DNA from: Negativibacillus sp.
GTDB taxonomy: Bacteria; Bacillota; Clostridia; Oscillospirales; Ruminococcaceae
Reading direction: 5' to 3'
DNA: 15,609 nt
Assembly (NCBI GenBank): GCA_020024325.1
Contig: JAHHTY010000050.1
Span: forward strand, 1-15,609
The notes under the pieces were generated by a model. That model was not told the origin of the DNA, made no database searches, and saw nothing but the letters and a program-made list of their open reading frames with translations. The position numbers and the translations under genes were made by a program. Position 1 is the stretch's first letter. Each line of letters opens with the position of its first letter. This document shows, piece after piece, positions 7,119 through 13,174 of the stretch.

Positions 7119-7147
7119 ATTGTAAACAGTTTTACCTCAGCGGTCAA
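7119..7147 (-). promoter_or_regulatory. Sigma-A promoter for the B3/B4 gene
   Basis: On the minus strand, TTGACC (7147-7142), a 17-bp spacer and TACAAT (7124-7119). The leader to the ATG is only about 20 nt, just enough for the SD. Confidence 0.7.
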
Positions 7148-7231
7148 CCCCCGAAAAAAATTCCCCATTCTGCACTGCTTCTACAAAATTTCTCAAACGC
7201 AATATATTTTAGAGAAATTATCAACTCGCTC

Positions 7232-7260
7232 TTGTGGGAATTTTAAAGCTGTGGTAAACT
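7232..7260 (+). promoter_or_regulatory. Extended -10 promoter for pyrE
   Basis: A weak -35 (TTGTGG, 7232-7237), a 17-bp spacer, and TAAACT (7255-7260) preceded by TG-G, an extended -10 element. The leader of about 50 nt has only a 5-bp hairpin (TCTGG/CCAGA near 7276-7290). No convincing PyrR-binding loop or attenuator is visible. Confidence 0.5.
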
Positions 7261-7317
7261 GAAAAGAAGAAAGGTTCTGGAAACCCCAGACTAAAATCGA
7301 AAAAAGGATGTGTCATC

Positions 7318-7980
7318 ATGATTTCTGCATCGAAAAAAGAATTTATCGAATTTATGATGAGTGCTGACGTTCTGCGTTTTGGAGAATTCAAAACCAAGAG
7401 CGGCAGACTCTCCCCTTATTTTGTTAACACAGGCAACTACAAAACCGGTGCACAAATTTCCACTCTGGGCAAATTCTATGCACAGTGTATCATGGAACAT
7501 TGCGGAGAAAACTTTGATGCTATGTTTGGCCCTGCATATAAAGGCATTCCGCTTGCAACTTCCGCTGCCGGTGCTTTGGCTAGAGAATACGGCATCGACA
7601 AACCATACTTCTTTAACCGTAAAGAAGCAAAAGACCACGGCGAAGGCGGCTGTCTTGTAGGCTATCAGCCAAAAGACGGTGACCGTGTTATTATTATCGA
7701 GGATGTCATCACTGCCGGCACAGCTGTTCGTGAAACTGTTCCGATTCTTCAAAATGCCGCTAAAGTTACGATCCCGGATATGTTTATCTCTGTAAACAGA
7801 TGTGAGGTAGGACAGAACGCCGGCAAAACTGCTGTTATGGAAGTAAAAGAGCAGTTCGGAATCAATGTCCATGCTATCATCACCGTTGCTGATATCTATG
7901 AATACCTCAAAGAAAAACCGGAATATGCTTCTGTTCTTGCAAACATGGAAAAATATATGGAGCAGTACTGCATCCTGTAA
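7318..7980 (+). CDS. pyrE: Orotate phosphoribosyltransferase
   Basis: 220 residues, the normal length for bacterial OPRTase. It converts orotate and PRPP to OMP in de novo pyrimidine synthesis, in the cytoplasm as a dimer. Visible motifs: RFGEFKTKSGRLSPYFVNTG at 20-39 (orotate-side loop), MFGPAYKGIPLA at 69-80, FFNRKEAKDHGEGG at 98-111 (flexible catalytic loop with Lys, His and Gly-rich end), and the PRPP-binding signature VIIIEDVITAGTAVRE at 124-139. SD AAAAGGATG lies upstream of the ATG. It stands alone: no other pyr gene is adjacent, and it has its own promoter and a strong terminator. A long minus-strand frame across it is the antisense shadow. Confidence 0.97.
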   Translation: MISASKKEFIEFMMSADVLRFGEFKTKSGRLSPYFVNTGNYKTGAQISTLGKFYAQCIMEHCGENFDAMFGPAYKGIPLATSAAGALAREYGIDKPYFFNRKEAKDHGEGGCLVGYQPKDGDRVIIIEDVITAGTAVRETVPILQNAAKVTIPDMFISVNRCEVGQNAGKTAVMEVKEQFGINVHAIITVADIYEYLKEKPEYASVLANMEKYMEQYCIL

Positions 7981-8001
7981 ATTAAAAAACAATATTTTTA
8001 C

Positions 8002-8055
8002 AATAAAAGGGAAGGGATGACACGGCTGAAGTCGTGTCATCCCTTCCCTTTTATT
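8002..8055. terminator. Very long perfect hairpin between pyrE and the XRE cassette
   Basis: Arms 8002-8024 and 8033-8055 are perfectly complementary over 23 bp, beginning AATAAAAGGGAAGGGATGAC. Two further pairs (one G-T) close a TGAA tetraloop, giving a 25-bp stem. It lies 21 nt after the pyrE stop and 64 nt past the stop of the opposing membrane-protein gene. A bidirectional terminator is likely, though the flanking T-tracts belong to the stem itself. Confidence 0.85.
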
Positions 8056-8119
8056 CGCTCTTCTTTGAATCAATCCTTTTACAAGTATTGCAATTTACAA
8101 TATTAGAGCACCTACTCTT

Positions 8120-8590
8120 TTACTCTTCACTTTCCTCTTTGTCTATTTGCATATCCAGACGATTTTTTCTCTTTTTATAGACAAAAGAAAAAAAGCTCAG
8201 GCACAACATTACTAAGATGAAAACAGAAATCGTCATAAATACAAAGGTCATAACAGAGTTTAATAAGATATGGTATCTATAATAACTTACAATAAACCAG
8301 AAAATACCTGATGCAACGCTTGTCAACAAACTGACAAGCAAATTTGTTTTTAGATTCGGCTTTAATTTGCGATCCCAAATGCCGTTTTTAATACATGCAA
8401 ACAATAAATAGCCGGACAAAACTAAAAGGACAATGCTTTCTCCAATAACATTTTCAAAACCATCTCCTAATGCGTTCTGAATTATAATTGCTATAACTAG
8501 TCCCCAAATACCTAGCCAACAGCCCCTATGTTCAATTTTCAACAGCTGCATTTCCTGCATTTCATCTAAATTACTTTTATTCTTTTTCAT
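8120..8590 (-). CDS. Four-TM membrane protein, DUF6773-like, partner of XRE regulator
   Basis: 156 residues from ATG at 8590. The N-terminus is hydrophilic with DEMQEMQLLKIEHRGCWLG at 9-27. Four hydrophobic segments follow at about 24-41, 48-68, 84-104 and 112-138, then a charged tail (KKRKNRLDMQIDKEESEE). The DEMQ-x-LLKIEHRGCW opening and layout recall small DUF6773-type Firmicutes membrane proteins, recalled from general knowledge and not searched. The start overlaps the last 14 nt of the XRE regulator gene, a typical arrangement for small regulator and membrane-protein cassettes. An earlier in-frame ATG would sit deep inside the regulator gene and is unlikely. Function unknown. Confidence 0.8.
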   Translation of the reverse strand: MKKNKSNLDEMQEMQLLKIEHRGCWLGIWGLVIAIIIQNALGDGFENVIGESIVLLVLSGYLLFACIKNGIWDRKLKPNLKTNLLVSLLTSVASGIFWFIVSYYRYHILLNSVMTFVFMTISVFILVMLCLSFFSFVYKKRKNRLDMQIDKEESEE

Positions 8591-8792
8591 CTTCCTCATC
8601 CTCCCAAAACAACTCATCCAGCTTTGTTTCAAGTGCCCAACATATTTTAAGGCACAGTTTAATTGTAGGGTTGTATTCTCCCTTTTCGATTGCATTGATG
8701 GTTTGCCTAGACACTCCAATTTTCTCTGCAAGATCTTTTTGTGTCATATCCTTTTTGGTTCGTGCAAGTTTCAGCGCTATATTTTTCGACAC
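8577..8792 (-). CDS. Small XRE-family HTH transcriptional regulator
   Basis: 71 residues, essentially one Cro/C1-type helix-turn-helix domain: ALKLARTKKDMTQKDLAEKI at about 6-25, recognition-helix region GVSRQTINAIEKGEYNPTIK at 26-45, LCLKICWALETKLDELFW at 46-63, and an acidic tail EDEEDEKE. The family is close to the YgzD/YvaO-like small regulators that control an adjacent membrane protein. The start is GTG (8792) with SD AGGGGG 8 nt upstream. The ATG three bases further up is out of frame. It is cotranscribed and overlapping with the four-TM protein gene; autoregulation at the AT-rich upstream region is plausible but inferred. Confidence 0.93.
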   Translation of the reverse strand: MSKNIALKLARTKKDMTQKDLAEKIGVSRQTINAIEKGEYNPTIKLCLKICWALETKLDELFWEDEEDEKE

Positions 8793-8817
8793 ATCAGTTT
8801 CCCCCTTTCATGTTTTT

Positions 8818-8846
8818 ATAGTACCATATATATTTCTTAAAGTCAA
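8818..8846 (-). promoter_or_regulatory. Sigma-A promoter for the XRE cassette
   Basis: On the minus strand, TTGACT (8846-8841), a 17-bp spacer and TACTAT (8823-8818). The flanking 8824-8878 region is nearly pure alternating TA (TATATATT, ATATAATTATATATA), a plausible operator and bending region for the regulator, though no single clean dyad stands out. Confidence 0.7.
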
Positions 8847-9010
8847 GTATATATTACATATAATTATATATATTTTACTTTCTTTTTGATATACCACCCC
8901 TTGTTTAACATCGTTTACATTCATAAATAAGCTGTTTTATAAACGGTAATCACTTTTTTAAACGCAGAACATTTTCTGAAATGGCGTGTACCTCTTCTTT
9001 TACTATGTAA

Positions 9011-9056
9011 AAACCCAGGAAGCACCAAGATTTTTATCTTGGTGCTTCCTGGGTTT
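9011..9056 (-). terminator. Perfect 21-bp hairpin terminator of the GNAT gene
   Basis: Arms 9011-9031 and 9036-9056 (right arm begins ATCTTGGTGCTTCCTGGG) pair perfectly over 21 bp around a TTTT loop. The minus-strand read ends GGGTTTTTAC, so it works as a Rho-independent terminator for the GNAT gene. The stem overlaps the GNAT stop codon, so it must form right behind the terminating ribosome. Confidence 0.9.
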
Positions 9057-9507
9057 ATTTCTTTGGATTCCACTGCATGATGAGTCTTGTCTTTGAAACT
9101 TCATCGGTAACTTCAAATCCCATTTTACGATAGAGCTTAATTGCTCCTGTGTTTTTTACAAATACATATAACAACAAACTTTTTCCCTCTTTGGATGCTT
9201 GTTCCTTTATTTTTGAAAGAACCTCTGTTCCAATTCCTTTGCCCCGAAATTCGGGAAAAAGGTAAAAATCATCAATCTCCCACTCCGTTTCCTCTTCTCG
9301 ATGAAGTGCTATATAACCTACATTCTCTTTGTTACAGACAATCTTACAATAATCACTGCTTGTTTTTTCAATCTTTTTACGGCACCATCGAAATACCTCG
9401 TCGCTATCAATGCTTTTCATATCCTCATATTGTTCCACCAATCCTTTTATAAAAGCAAAAATTTTTTCCACATCTTCCGGTGTAATTGGTTGATAAGTAA
9501 GTTCCAT
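9055..9507 (-). CDS. GNAT-family N-acetyltransferase
   Basis: 150 residues, a single GNAT domain. Motif A reads EIDDFYLFPEFRGKGIGTEV at 77-96, with the acetyl-CoA pyrophosphate-binding RGKGIG. Motif B reads VFVKNTGAIKLYRKMGF at 115-131, with the NxxAxxLYxxxGF pattern. These proteins move acetyl from acetyl-CoA to an amine on a small molecule, antibiotic or protein N-terminus; the substrate cannot be told. SD AAAGGAG lies 7 nt before the ATG. It is a single-gene unit with its own promoter and terminator, divergent from the hydrolase-like membrane protein gene. Confidence 0.93.
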   Translation of the reverse strand: MELTYQPITPEDVEKIFAFIKGLVEQYEDMKSIDSDEVFRWCRKKIEKTSSDYCKIVCNKENVGYIALHREEETEWEIDDFYLFPEFRGKGIGTEVLSKIKEQASKEGKSLLLYVFVKNTGAIKLYRKMGFEVTDEVSKTRLIMQWNPKK

Positions 9508-9533
9508 CTTATTTCTCCTTTCATTTTAAATCT

Positions 9534-9562
9534 ATAATAATCCTTTTGCTTGCTTGTTACAA
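9534..9562 (-). promoter_or_regulatory. Sigma-A promoter for the GNAT gene
   Basis: On the minus strand, TTGTAA (9562-9557), a 17-bp spacer and TATTAT (9539-9534). It lies back to back with the divergent promoter at 9574-9602, with 11 bp between the two -35 boxes. Confidence 0.6.
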
Positions 9563-9573
9563 TCCTCTTTTCC

Positions 9574-9602
9574 TTGCGTCAAAATCTTTTCCGATGTATA
9601 AT
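9574..9602 (+). promoter_or_regulatory. Sigma-A promoter for the hydrolase-like/Smr operon
   Basis: TTGCGT (9574-9579), a 17-bp spacer and a perfect TATAAT (9597-9602). The start near 9609 precedes AAAGGTGG and the ATG at 9640. Confidence 0.7.
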
Positions 9603-9639
9603 AAAATATAACTTCATATAGAAAGGTGGTCCATCCGTT

Positions 9640-11253
9640 ATGACTATAAAAAAACTCTTCAGTTTCAAAAATATCTTTCTAGCTTCGCTCCTGCTTCTGA
9701 TCTGTTCTTTAGCTGCAATCCTGCTTTTCAATTCATCTGTTGATGAACCGGGACAAACAGTTTCTGCCGAATTTTCCTTTCAAGGAAACACTGAATCACG
9801 GGAAGCAACATACTATCCCGGAACAAAGGACACTGCCTTTCTTCTGGCTGTGCCTCAGTATGATTCTTCCTATCAAACCTTATTGCGTGAGCTGCTCAAT
9901 CAGGACTATCCTGTTTTACTCACTCGCTGCCATGTAGATGCTTTGTGGAATCCCGAAAAAGAAAGTACCTCTCTTGAAGCAAACTCTGATTTACTCTCTA
10001 AACTTTCATCGGTAGAATCTTCACAGCAGGTTTGGATTGGAATTCACGATGGTGCTTCTGCTTTGCTTGACCAAGTGGTTCAAGGAAGTTACCGTGCAAA
10101 AGCTGCCGTTTTACTTTCTCCGATTTTAGATTCAAAACAGATTGACAACGCCATTATCATCAACGGCAATTACCACAATCAAACCGATTGGATCAATTCA
10201 CTGTCCCCCGAGATGGCACGTCAACCCATGCTGTTCCTAACTTCCAGCAACGACGATATCTCCACCCCTTATCAAATGACACTGCTGTATAACAAATTTT
10301 CCACCGATAAGATTATACACGTTGGCGGTGTGTACCACGCTAAACGCAATGGAATTTTTCTTTCCATCATCGACGGAGGATTTCATTCATTGGTTCCGAC
10401 ACAACTTGATACAATGAATGAGATTTCATCTTTTTTAAATCAGATCTCTGACAAAACAGCACTCAATATCTCTTTTGCTCCCACCATCAAAAATTTTCTA
10501 ATCTCGGCAATCGGATTTTTCCTCTTAGTTTGCTTTAGTTCTGCTGTTTTGTTGGCTCCCCATTATGCTCCCGAAATTTCCTATGGTCTACCCTCTGCCC
10601 TTCATTTAGAGAAAAAAGGAAAACTGTTCGGAACACTATTTTTGTCCGGTTTTTCTGCATTGCTGCTGTCTGTTGTTCTCTATTCCTTAACAGCCTCGCT
10701 CTCATATTCCTTTGTTCTCTCTTTAGCCGGATTTTTATTCTCCTTCTGGGGATTCTCTAAATTATTTGCAAAGATATTTTCTTTCAAAATTTCTCCCAGC
10801 TTTCAAACTGTTGCGATTCCTAAAAAAAATCTGTTGTACACAATTTTTCTTTCTGCTCTTCTTTTTGTGTCCCTGTGGATTTTGATGAATATATCCGGAT
10901 TACTGAAGTTGTATCCTCTGTTATGGACCCGTCTAATTTTACTTGCAGCAAGTTCAGGCTTTATTTTAAGCTATTATCTTACTGTTGACGAACTGCTGCG
11001 GGAAGATGCTTGCTGTTCTATTCGTATTGCTTTTTATATCACCTTTCTGCTGCCGTTCTTACTGCTGGCATTGATAGCTTCCATCTTTTTGGGCAGTTCC
11101 TGTGCATTCTTCTGTCTTGTTCTTTTAGGGCTTATGTTGCTGCACACCCTGCTTGCCCGTGCAATCTTTGCCCTATGCGGACATATCCTTCCCGCTGTTT
11201 TGATTCCTTCTTGTTGCTTTAGTTTTTATGCTGTTTTATTTTCTTCGATATAA
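9640..11253 (+). CDS. Polytopic membrane protein with alpha/beta-hydrolase-like domain lacking nucleophile Ser
   Basis: 537 residues. A signal anchor at about 12-31 is followed by an extracytoplasmic domain at 40-275, then about eight hydrophobic segments at 284-535. The middle domain has an alpha/beta-hydrolase outline: TYYPGTKDTAFLLAVPQYDS at 57-76, the strand-elbow WIGIHDGAS at 132-140, AKAAVLLSPILDS at 153-165, an acid loop QPMLFLTSSNDDISTPYQ at 195-212 (Asp205/206), and a final-histidine loop IIDGGFHSL at 243-251 (His249). The elbow position expected as GxSxG reads G-I-H-D-G, so the nucleophile Ser is replaced by His136. It may be a pseudo-enzyme, sensor or scaffold. SD AAAGGTGG lies before the ATG. 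The Smr gene follows 28 nt later. No exact family is recognised. Confidence 0.75.
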   Translation: MTIKKLFSFKNIFLASLLLLICSLAAILLFNSSVDEPGQTVSAEFSFQGNTESREATYYPGTKDTAFLLAVPQYDSSYQTLLRELLNQDYPVLLTRCHVDALWNPEKESTSLEANSDLLSKLSSVESSQQVWIGIHDGASALLDQVVQGSYRAKAAVLLSPILDSKQIDNAIIINGNYHNQTDWINSLSPEMARQPMLFLTSSNDDISTPYQMTLLYNKFSTDKIIHVGGVYHAKRNGIFLSIIDGGFHSLVPTQLDTMNEISSFLNQISDKTALNISFAPTIKNFLISAIGFFLLVCFSSAVLLAPHYAPEISYGLPSALHLEKKGKLFGTLFLSGFSALLLSVVLYSLTASLSYSFVLSLAGFLFSFWGFSKLFAKIFSFKISPSFQTVAIPKKNLLYTIFLSALLFVSLWILMNISGLLKLYPLLWTRLILLAASSGFILSYYLTVDELLREDACCSIRIAFYITFLLPFLLLALIASIFLGSSCAFFCLVLLGLMLLHTLLARAIFALCGHILPAVLIPSCCFSFYAVLFSSI

Positions 11254-11281
11254 ATTTTTAATCTAAAGGAGTTGTTTCTTT

Positions 11282-11623
11282 TTGCTTTGCAAAACTGTTA
11301 ATCTTGAAAAAAATTTTCCATTGGCTTCCGAAGCAGCCGTACGTCTTAGCCAAGAAATTCGTTTGGCAAAATGCTCTCGATGCCGTGCTTTAAAAATAAT
11401 TCATGGTTATGGTTCCTCTGGCAAAGGAGGTGCTATTAAAGCTGCCTGTTTAAAACTGTGTGCAGAGCGTCAACGTTCCGGTATGATTCGCCATTTTGTT
11501 CGTGGCGAAGATTTCACTCCTTTCACCGCTGATGGTCGAAAAGCAATTGAAATCTGCCCAGAGTTAAAGGGTGATTGCGACTATGGAAGACAAAATGATG
11601 GCGTAACTCTCATTCTTTTTTGA
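11282..11623 (+). CDS. Small Smr-domain protein
   Basis: 113 residues, essentially one Smr domain. VNLEKNFPLASEAAVRLSQE at 6-25 is the first strand-helix. The Smr hallmark follows as ALKIIHGYGSSGKGGAIKAA at 36-55, an HGxG turn, and the C-terminal strand is NDGVTLILF at 105-113. Smr domains in MutS2 and related proteins are nucleases acting on DNA or RNA; this version lacks the N-terminal LDLHG box and has Val-Asn-Leu-Glu instead. The start is TTG at 11282 (first codons Met-Leu-Cys-Lys), supported by SD AAAGGAG 10 nt upstream. No ATG exists near the domain start. Cotranscribed with the upstream hydrolase-like membrane protein gene. It carries an unusual number of cysteines (positions 3, 31, 34, 56, 60, 92, 99). 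Confidence 0.82.
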   Translation: MLCKTVNLEKNFPLASEAAVRLSQEIRLAKCSRCRALKIIHGYGSSGKGGAIKAACLKLCAERQRSGMIRHFVRGEDFTPFTADGRKAIEICPELKGDCDYGRQNDGVTLILF

Positions 11624-11677
11624 CAGTTTTTGTAAATTCACAACAACTTTTTACATATTGTAAATTTTATTAACAGT

Positions 11678-11733
11678 AAAAAGCTCCGACAGGATGAACT
11701 TCAACTTTGAAGTGCAGTATGTCGGAGCTTTTT
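11678..11733. terminator. Composite two-part bidirectional hairpin
   Basis: Outer arms AAAAAGCTCCGACA (11678-11691) and TGTCGGAGCTTTTT (11720-11733) pair over 14 bp. An internal loop of six bases per side leads to an inner stem ACTTCAA (11698-11704) with TTGAAGT (11707-11713). T-runs lie on both strands. It sits between the converging Smr and brnQ genes and most likely ends both units; the inner arm is unusual for a simple terminator. Confidence 0.85.
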
Positions 11734-11762
11734 AAATATGTTCTTAGCTTTCAGTTTTCATT

Positions 11763-13091
11763 CTACACTTTGTTCATCTTTTGTCCCAGCTTTCTCCCTA
11801 ATGGACTAAGACCAAGCAAAAAACCAACAATCGCCGGCAACAGCCAGCCAATTCCAAGCGAAGCCAGCGGCATCTGCATAACAAACTCGGTTAAGCCGCC
11901 CAAAGCAATTCCTGCTGTCTTGCATCCATCAAAAATGGAGAAGAACAGGGCAAACAGCATACTCAAAAAGTAAACTTCTGTTCTTCCATGCCAAAAACGA
12001 TCAAAAAAGGAAAGCAGGACTAACACAGTAACCAGAGGATAAAGAACTACCAAAATCGGAAGAACAACACTTAACAGCATATCTAAACCTACATTTGCAA
12101 TCGCCCAGGTGAATAAACACACAATAGCGATAATTTTTCGGTAAGAAACTTTTGGGAACATACGAGAAAAGTAATCTCCAAATGATGTTGTCAGTCCAAT
12201 GGAAGTGGTCAAACAAGCCATTACCATTGCTACACCCAAAATCACGTTGCCCCATTTTCCAAACAACGTATAAACTGCATGATTCAGCAACACACCTCCG
12301 TTTGCAAAATGCTCCATACCGGAAGTCTGTGCGCCCACCATACAAAGTGCTCCATAAACAAGGCAAAGTAAAATCACTGCAATAATGCCTACCAGCACTG
12401 TATAGTGGATAATGGTTTTGTGTTCTTTGATACCTTTATCCCGAAATATGTCGATAATAATAATAGCAAATATCAGGGAACCAAATCCATCTAATGCAAG
12501 GTAGCCTTGAAGCAGTCCTTCTACAAACGGACCGTTTGCATATTCCATTGCCGGATGAACAACTTCTCCCAGTGGGTTAAGTAACGCCGCGATAAAGATG
12601 ACAAAAATTGAAAGCAACAAAATCGGGCTCATAACTCTGCCCACAATATCTATAATTTTTGTCGGTTTTAAAGAAAACAGAAATGTAAGCCCAAAGAAAA
12701 TCGAGGTATAAATGAGCAATGGTAAAAATCTTGAACTGTTTTCCGACAAAAACGGAACAACTCCAATTTCAAAAGAAACAGAACCGGTTCGCGGCAGAGC
12801 AAATAAAGGACCAATCAATAGGTAAATTGCTGCTGTTAAGAAAAATCCAACCTTTTTTCCAGCTTTTTCTACCAAGTCATTCATACTGTTTCCTGCAAGT
12901 ACAACTGCCAAAATTCCCAGTACTGCCAGACCTGCATCTGTAATAATAAAACCCAGTAGTGCTAACGGTGCCTGTGTTCCTGCCTGTTGTCCCAAACTTG
13001 GTGGGAAAATCATGTTTCCTGCACCAAAGAAAATGGAAAAAAGCATACAGGCAGTACATAAAATCTGTGTTGCGCTCAATTTTTCTTTCAT
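11763..13091 (-). CDS. brnQ: Branched-chain amino-acid transport protein (BrnQ/LIVCS family)
   Basis: 442 residues and about 12 hydrophobic segments, the family norm. The N-terminus has the diagnostic CMLFSIFFGAGNMIFPPSLG at 15-34. Further family features are LTFLFSLKPTKIIDIVGRVM at about 134-153, LQGYLALDGFGSLIFAIIII near 194-213 and VMACLTTSIGLTTSFGDYFS near 288-307. These are Na+- or H+-coupled importers of Leu, Ile and Val in the cytoplasmic membrane. The ATG at 13091 has only a modest SD (GGAAG, 9 nt up). It is transcribed alone from the promoter at 13146-13174 with a leader of about 50 nt, too short for a T-box. Confidence 0.95.
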   Translation of the reverse strand: MKEKLSATQILCTACMLFSIFFGAGNMIFPPSLGQQAGTQAPLALLGFIITDAGLAVLGILAVVLAGNSMNDLVEKAGKKVGFFLTAAIYLLIGPLFALPRTGSVSFEIGVVPFLSENSSRFLPLLIYTSIFFGLTFLFSLKPTKIIDIVGRVMSPILLLSIFVIFIAALLNPLGEVVHPAMEYANGPFVEGLLQGYLALDGFGSLIFAIIIIDIFRDKGIKEHKTIIHYTVLVGIIAVILLCLVYGALCMVGAQTSGMEHFANGGVLLNHAVYTLFGKWGNVILGVAMVMACLTTSIGLTTSFGDYFSRMFPKVSYRKIIAIVCLFTWAIANVGLDMLLSVVLPILVVLYPLVTVLVLLSFFDRFWHGRTEVYFLSMLFALFFSIFDGCKTAGIALGGLTEFVMQMPLASLGIGWLLPAIVGFLLGLSPLGRKLGQKMNKV

Positions 13092-13145
13092 TCTTTCACA
13101 CTTCCAATCTCTCTTAAAATATAAACATGCTAAAGCGTTGCCTCT

Positions 13146-13174
13146 ATATTATTATAATTTGTATCATGTGTCAA
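13146..13174 (-). promoter_or_regulatory. Sigma-A promoter for brnQ
   Basis: On the minus strand, a perfect TTGACA (13174-13169), a 17-bp spacer and TAATAT (13151-13146). The overlapping TTATAAT run is too close to the -35 box to serve. A start near 13139 leaves about 48 nt before the ATG. Confidence 0.65.

Noticed and set aside
7261..7317. Possible PyrR attenuator before pyrE
   Set aside because: Only a 5-bp hairpin is present, with no anti-terminator/terminator pair or PyrR-binding loop.
7291..8073. 260-codon minus-strand frame opposite pyrE
   Set aside because: pyrE on plus has every OPRTase motif, an SD and a promoter. The minus frame also runs through the terminator hairpin and has no homology-like motif.
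13092..13139. Possible T-box or amino-acid riboswitch in the brnQ leader
   Set aside because: The leader is only about 48 nt and lacks the T-box sequence and specifier stem.
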